DNA from: an uncultured Porphyromonadaceae bacterium
GTDB taxonomy: Bacteria > Bacteroidota > Bacteroidia > Bacteroidales > Muribaculaceae
Length of the DNA stretch: 36,586 nt
Reading direction: 5' to 3'
Assembly (NCBI GenBank): GCA_947073495.1
Contig: CAMTMX010000031.1
Coordinates: forward strand, 1 to 36,586
Translations under genes and position numbers: made by a program
The notes under the pieces: generated by a model
Databases searched by the model: none
Told to the model about the DNA's origin: nothing
What the model saw: the letters and a program-made list of their open reading frames with translations, nothing else
Shown here: in pieces, positions 34,985 to 36,586 of the stretch
How the letters are laid out: the number at the start of each line of letters is the position of its first letter
Position numbering within the stretch: the first letter of the stretch is position 1

Positions 34985-35542
34985 ATGAAACGGAACAGTT
35001 TTGTTTTAATTATTTATATCCTTATTTTCACAGGATGCGGACTTAGCTGGTGGTCGGGAACCCCAAAAACATATCTGTTTGAAAAAGCCGGTTTGTATAT
35101 TACCCAACAAGAGATTGATGATTGTGAATTCAAATTTTATTTTCATGACTCTATTGAAAATCCCGGAACAGACTATGTCGTTTTCTCAAAGTGTCCGACA
35201 GAAATTATTTCTATACAGTTTTCTTATGTCGAGAGTAATCCTAAAGAAATTAGTATAATATACGATTCTGGACCTTTGTGTGTTTTGGATTCTGTTGTTT
35301 CTTCAAGGTATATTTTTAACACATGGCCGGGAAGAGATTTCAAATATGAAGAGGAAATGCGCAACCGTCATAAAATATTGGTTAAGGATCTGGATTATCG
35401 ACATAAGAAACAAAATTGGGAAGATTCAATAAAAAACCGTCCGGGAAGTGTGGTGATATACCCTGACGACTTCTTTGATGGCTTTAGCTATTTTAAAAAT
35501 GGAAAATTTATGGGACCGGCAAAATTAATGAAAACTGACTAA
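34985..35542 (+). CDS. Small lipoprotein, candidate immunity protein
   Basis: The 185-residue protein has a lipoprotein signal ending FTGC (Cys18). The mature N-terminus (CGLSWWSG) lacks the acidic surface-export signal, so it probably faces the periplasm. The rest has no motif I recognise; it mixes beta-type stretches (KEISIIYDSGPLCVLDSVV) with a charged helix (EEEMRNRHKILVKDLDYRHKK). It lies 82 bp after the toxin stop in AT-rich DNA like the toxin tip, so tip and lipoprotein look like one transferred unit. The immunity role is inferred from position. A membrane-anchored immunity protein would fit a toxin acting in, or entering through, the periplasm. Confidence 0.65.
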   Translation: MKRNSFVLIIYILIFTGCGLSWWSGTPKTYLFEKAGLYITQQEIDDCEFKFYFHDSIENPGTDYVVFSKCPTEIISIQFSYVESNPKEISIIYDSGPLCVLDSVVSSRYIFNTWPGRDFKYEEEMRNRHKILVKDLDYRHKKQNWEDSIKNRPGSVVIYPDDFFDGFSYFKNGKFMGPAKLMKTD

Positions 35543-35577
35543 ATATACTGTATTTAAACGATGATTGTACTGCGATC

Positions 35578-36528
35578 GATTACTATGCTTCGGGAGAGCC
35601 TTGGCTTGAGCCGGAGTACGGAGGCGGGGCGGCGGACAACCGCTACCTGTTCGGAGGCAAGGAACGCCTTGCCGGAGGAGCTTTGAACGAATACGATTTC
35701 GAGGCACGCAACTACGTGGCATCCTTCCAGCGCTTCACGACGATCGACCCGGAGGCAGAGAAATTCTCATGGCTGTCACCATACGCCTACTGCAACGGCA
35801 ACCCGATCAATTTCATTGATCCGACCGGGAGGTATACAAAATTGGAGGAGCAGTCCGATGGAACTTATAAAGTTATCAGAGGAAAATTAGATGACGATCT
35901 GAACATTTATGTTTATAAAATGAACGAGGAAGGAGAATATATAACGACCGGGGAATCAATTGGAGAGACAACTTCCGCAACGTCATTCTACTATAGTGAA
36001 GAGAATAGATGGGCGGAGGATGCAACGATTGATTTGACAGATCAAAGTGGAATAAACTTTCTCGATAAGATCGTAAATCATACTCCCTCTTTGCCGGAAT
36101 ATATGGACAAGGCACGAAATGGTCATCCCTATGATTTTAAAGTAACAAATGGCACAAATAATGTTGTGTCAGAAGAAATCACTTATAAATACAGAGGAAT
36201 GCAAATAGGAGTTTCTGAAAATGGGAAAAAATTGATAACATCAGCAAGAGACATAGGCAACATGGCTGCAGGATATGTAGCGGGATCTCATGGACTTCCT
36301 TGGGGTATTGCCCGTCTTGGTTTTGACGGTTATCAAACTATAAGCATAGGTGAGCTTAACTTTGAAGGAATATCTACAGTTAATGCAGAACGATATGAAT
36401 GGAAGATAGGATTTTATGGAACATCTCCAATCAGAAAAATATTAAATTATGAAAAAACAAAGGCATCTTTATTTTATAAATCCGTATTTTTTGGAATGAA
36501 GTTTTCAATAAATCAAATTCTCCATTAA
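35578..36528 (+). pseudogene. Orphan RHS core/tip cassette (silent second toxin tip)
   Basis: The segment encodes 316 residues. The first 84 (DYYASGEPW to DPTG) are 81/84 identical to the end of the full RHS core. The remaining 232 form a diverged version of the same tip, keeping SIGETTSATSFYYSEENRW, NHTPSLPEYMDKARN, YDFK, ARDIGN and LPWGIARLGFDGYQ, with an unrelated extreme C-terminus. The frame is open back to 35539 but has no ATG, signal peptide, promoter or RHS repeats; a TTG at 35683 lies inside the conserved core and is unlikely to start a protein. This is typical of orphan cassettes of polymorphic toxins, which become expressed only after recombination. It begins 35 bp after the lipoprotein stop. 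Confidence 0.8.
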
Positions 36529-36550
36529 AATACATCAATACATTATTAAT

Positions 36551-36586
36551 ATGAAGAGCATAATAACATGGATAGGAATTATACTA
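36551..36586 (+). CDS. Start of a second candidate immunity gene (cut by window end)
   Basis: An ATG 22 bp after the orphan cassette opens a frame reading MKSIITWIGIIL, a likely start of a signal peptide or membrane segment. Its place after the second tip mirrors the lipoprotein gene after the first tip. Only 12 codons are visible, so the call rests on position. Confidence 0.45.
   Translation, partial: MKSIITWIGIIL

Noticed and set aside
35683..36528. Orphan cassette read as an ordinary gene starting at TTG 35683
   Set aside because: The TTG is the Leu codon of the conserved core motif GGALNEYDF; homology continues upstream of it to 35578.
1..36586. CRISPR arrays, tRNA or rRNA genes, intact insertion sequences
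   Set aside because: I saw no regularly spaced repeats, no cloverleaf or rRNA-like sequence and no transposase motifs in any supported frame.

Overview
The window looks like chromosomal DNA of a member of the Bacteroidales. The evidence is several promoters of the Bacteroidetes form TTTG-N20-TAnnTTTG, the order trigger factor - clpP - clpX - recQ, a K+-dependent-type membrane pyrophosphatase, DUF5063 and DUF3943 proteins, a lipoprotein with a Cys-Ser-Asp-Asp-Asp start, and a Sec-exported RHS protein of the Bacteroidetes type. Muribaculaceae is my best guess at family level, but that is inference only.

Region 1 (about 1-19,560, all on +) is housekeeping DNA. It holds yicC-gmk-nadD-DUF5063 in one tight operon and an M18 aminopeptidase. 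Trigger factor follows with its own promoter and a large leader hairpin, then clpP-clpX, a 38-bp perfect palindrome and recQ. Next comes an envelope group: a SurA-like lipoprotein, SurA, and an OstA/LptA-like protein that overlaps mutL. An alanine/glycine-type cation symporter and a PepSY-like lipoprotein end the region. The two periplasmic folding factors beside the OstA-like protein suggest a shared job in outer-membrane assembly.

Region 2 (about 19,586-23,525, on -) holds an ion-pumping pyrophosphatase (hppA) and a sodium-dependent NSS-type transporter, which fits sodium/proton-coupled energetics.

Region 3 (23,526-24,105 and 1-421) is gene-free DNA rich in repeats. The first 78 bases of the window recur almost perfectly, inverted, at 23,945-24,022. 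A degenerate third copy lies at 23,706-23,790. A second inverted-repeat element lies in the leaders of both yicC and hppA. In each case inside the window, the orientation relative to the downstream gene is the same.

Region 4 (24,106-27,521, on +) holds a phosphoglucomutase/phosphomannomutase and a DUF3943 outer-membrane-type protein.

Region 5 (27,613 to the end, on +) is an accessory polymorphic-toxin locus. It has a strong promoter, an unrecognised exported protein, and a 2009-residue RHS protein whose N-terminal nine tenths is strikingly GC-rich. The RHS protein ends in an AT-rich toxin-like tip that resembles polymorphic toxin type 44. An intergenic hairpin, a small lipoprotein (candidate immunity protein), a start-less second cassette and the start of another exported protein follow. 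The second cassette carries the last 84 codons of the RHS core (81/84 residues identical) and a diverged copy of the tip. This is the arrangement expected for toxin-tip replacement by recombination in the RHS core, and it is the most interesting part of the window.
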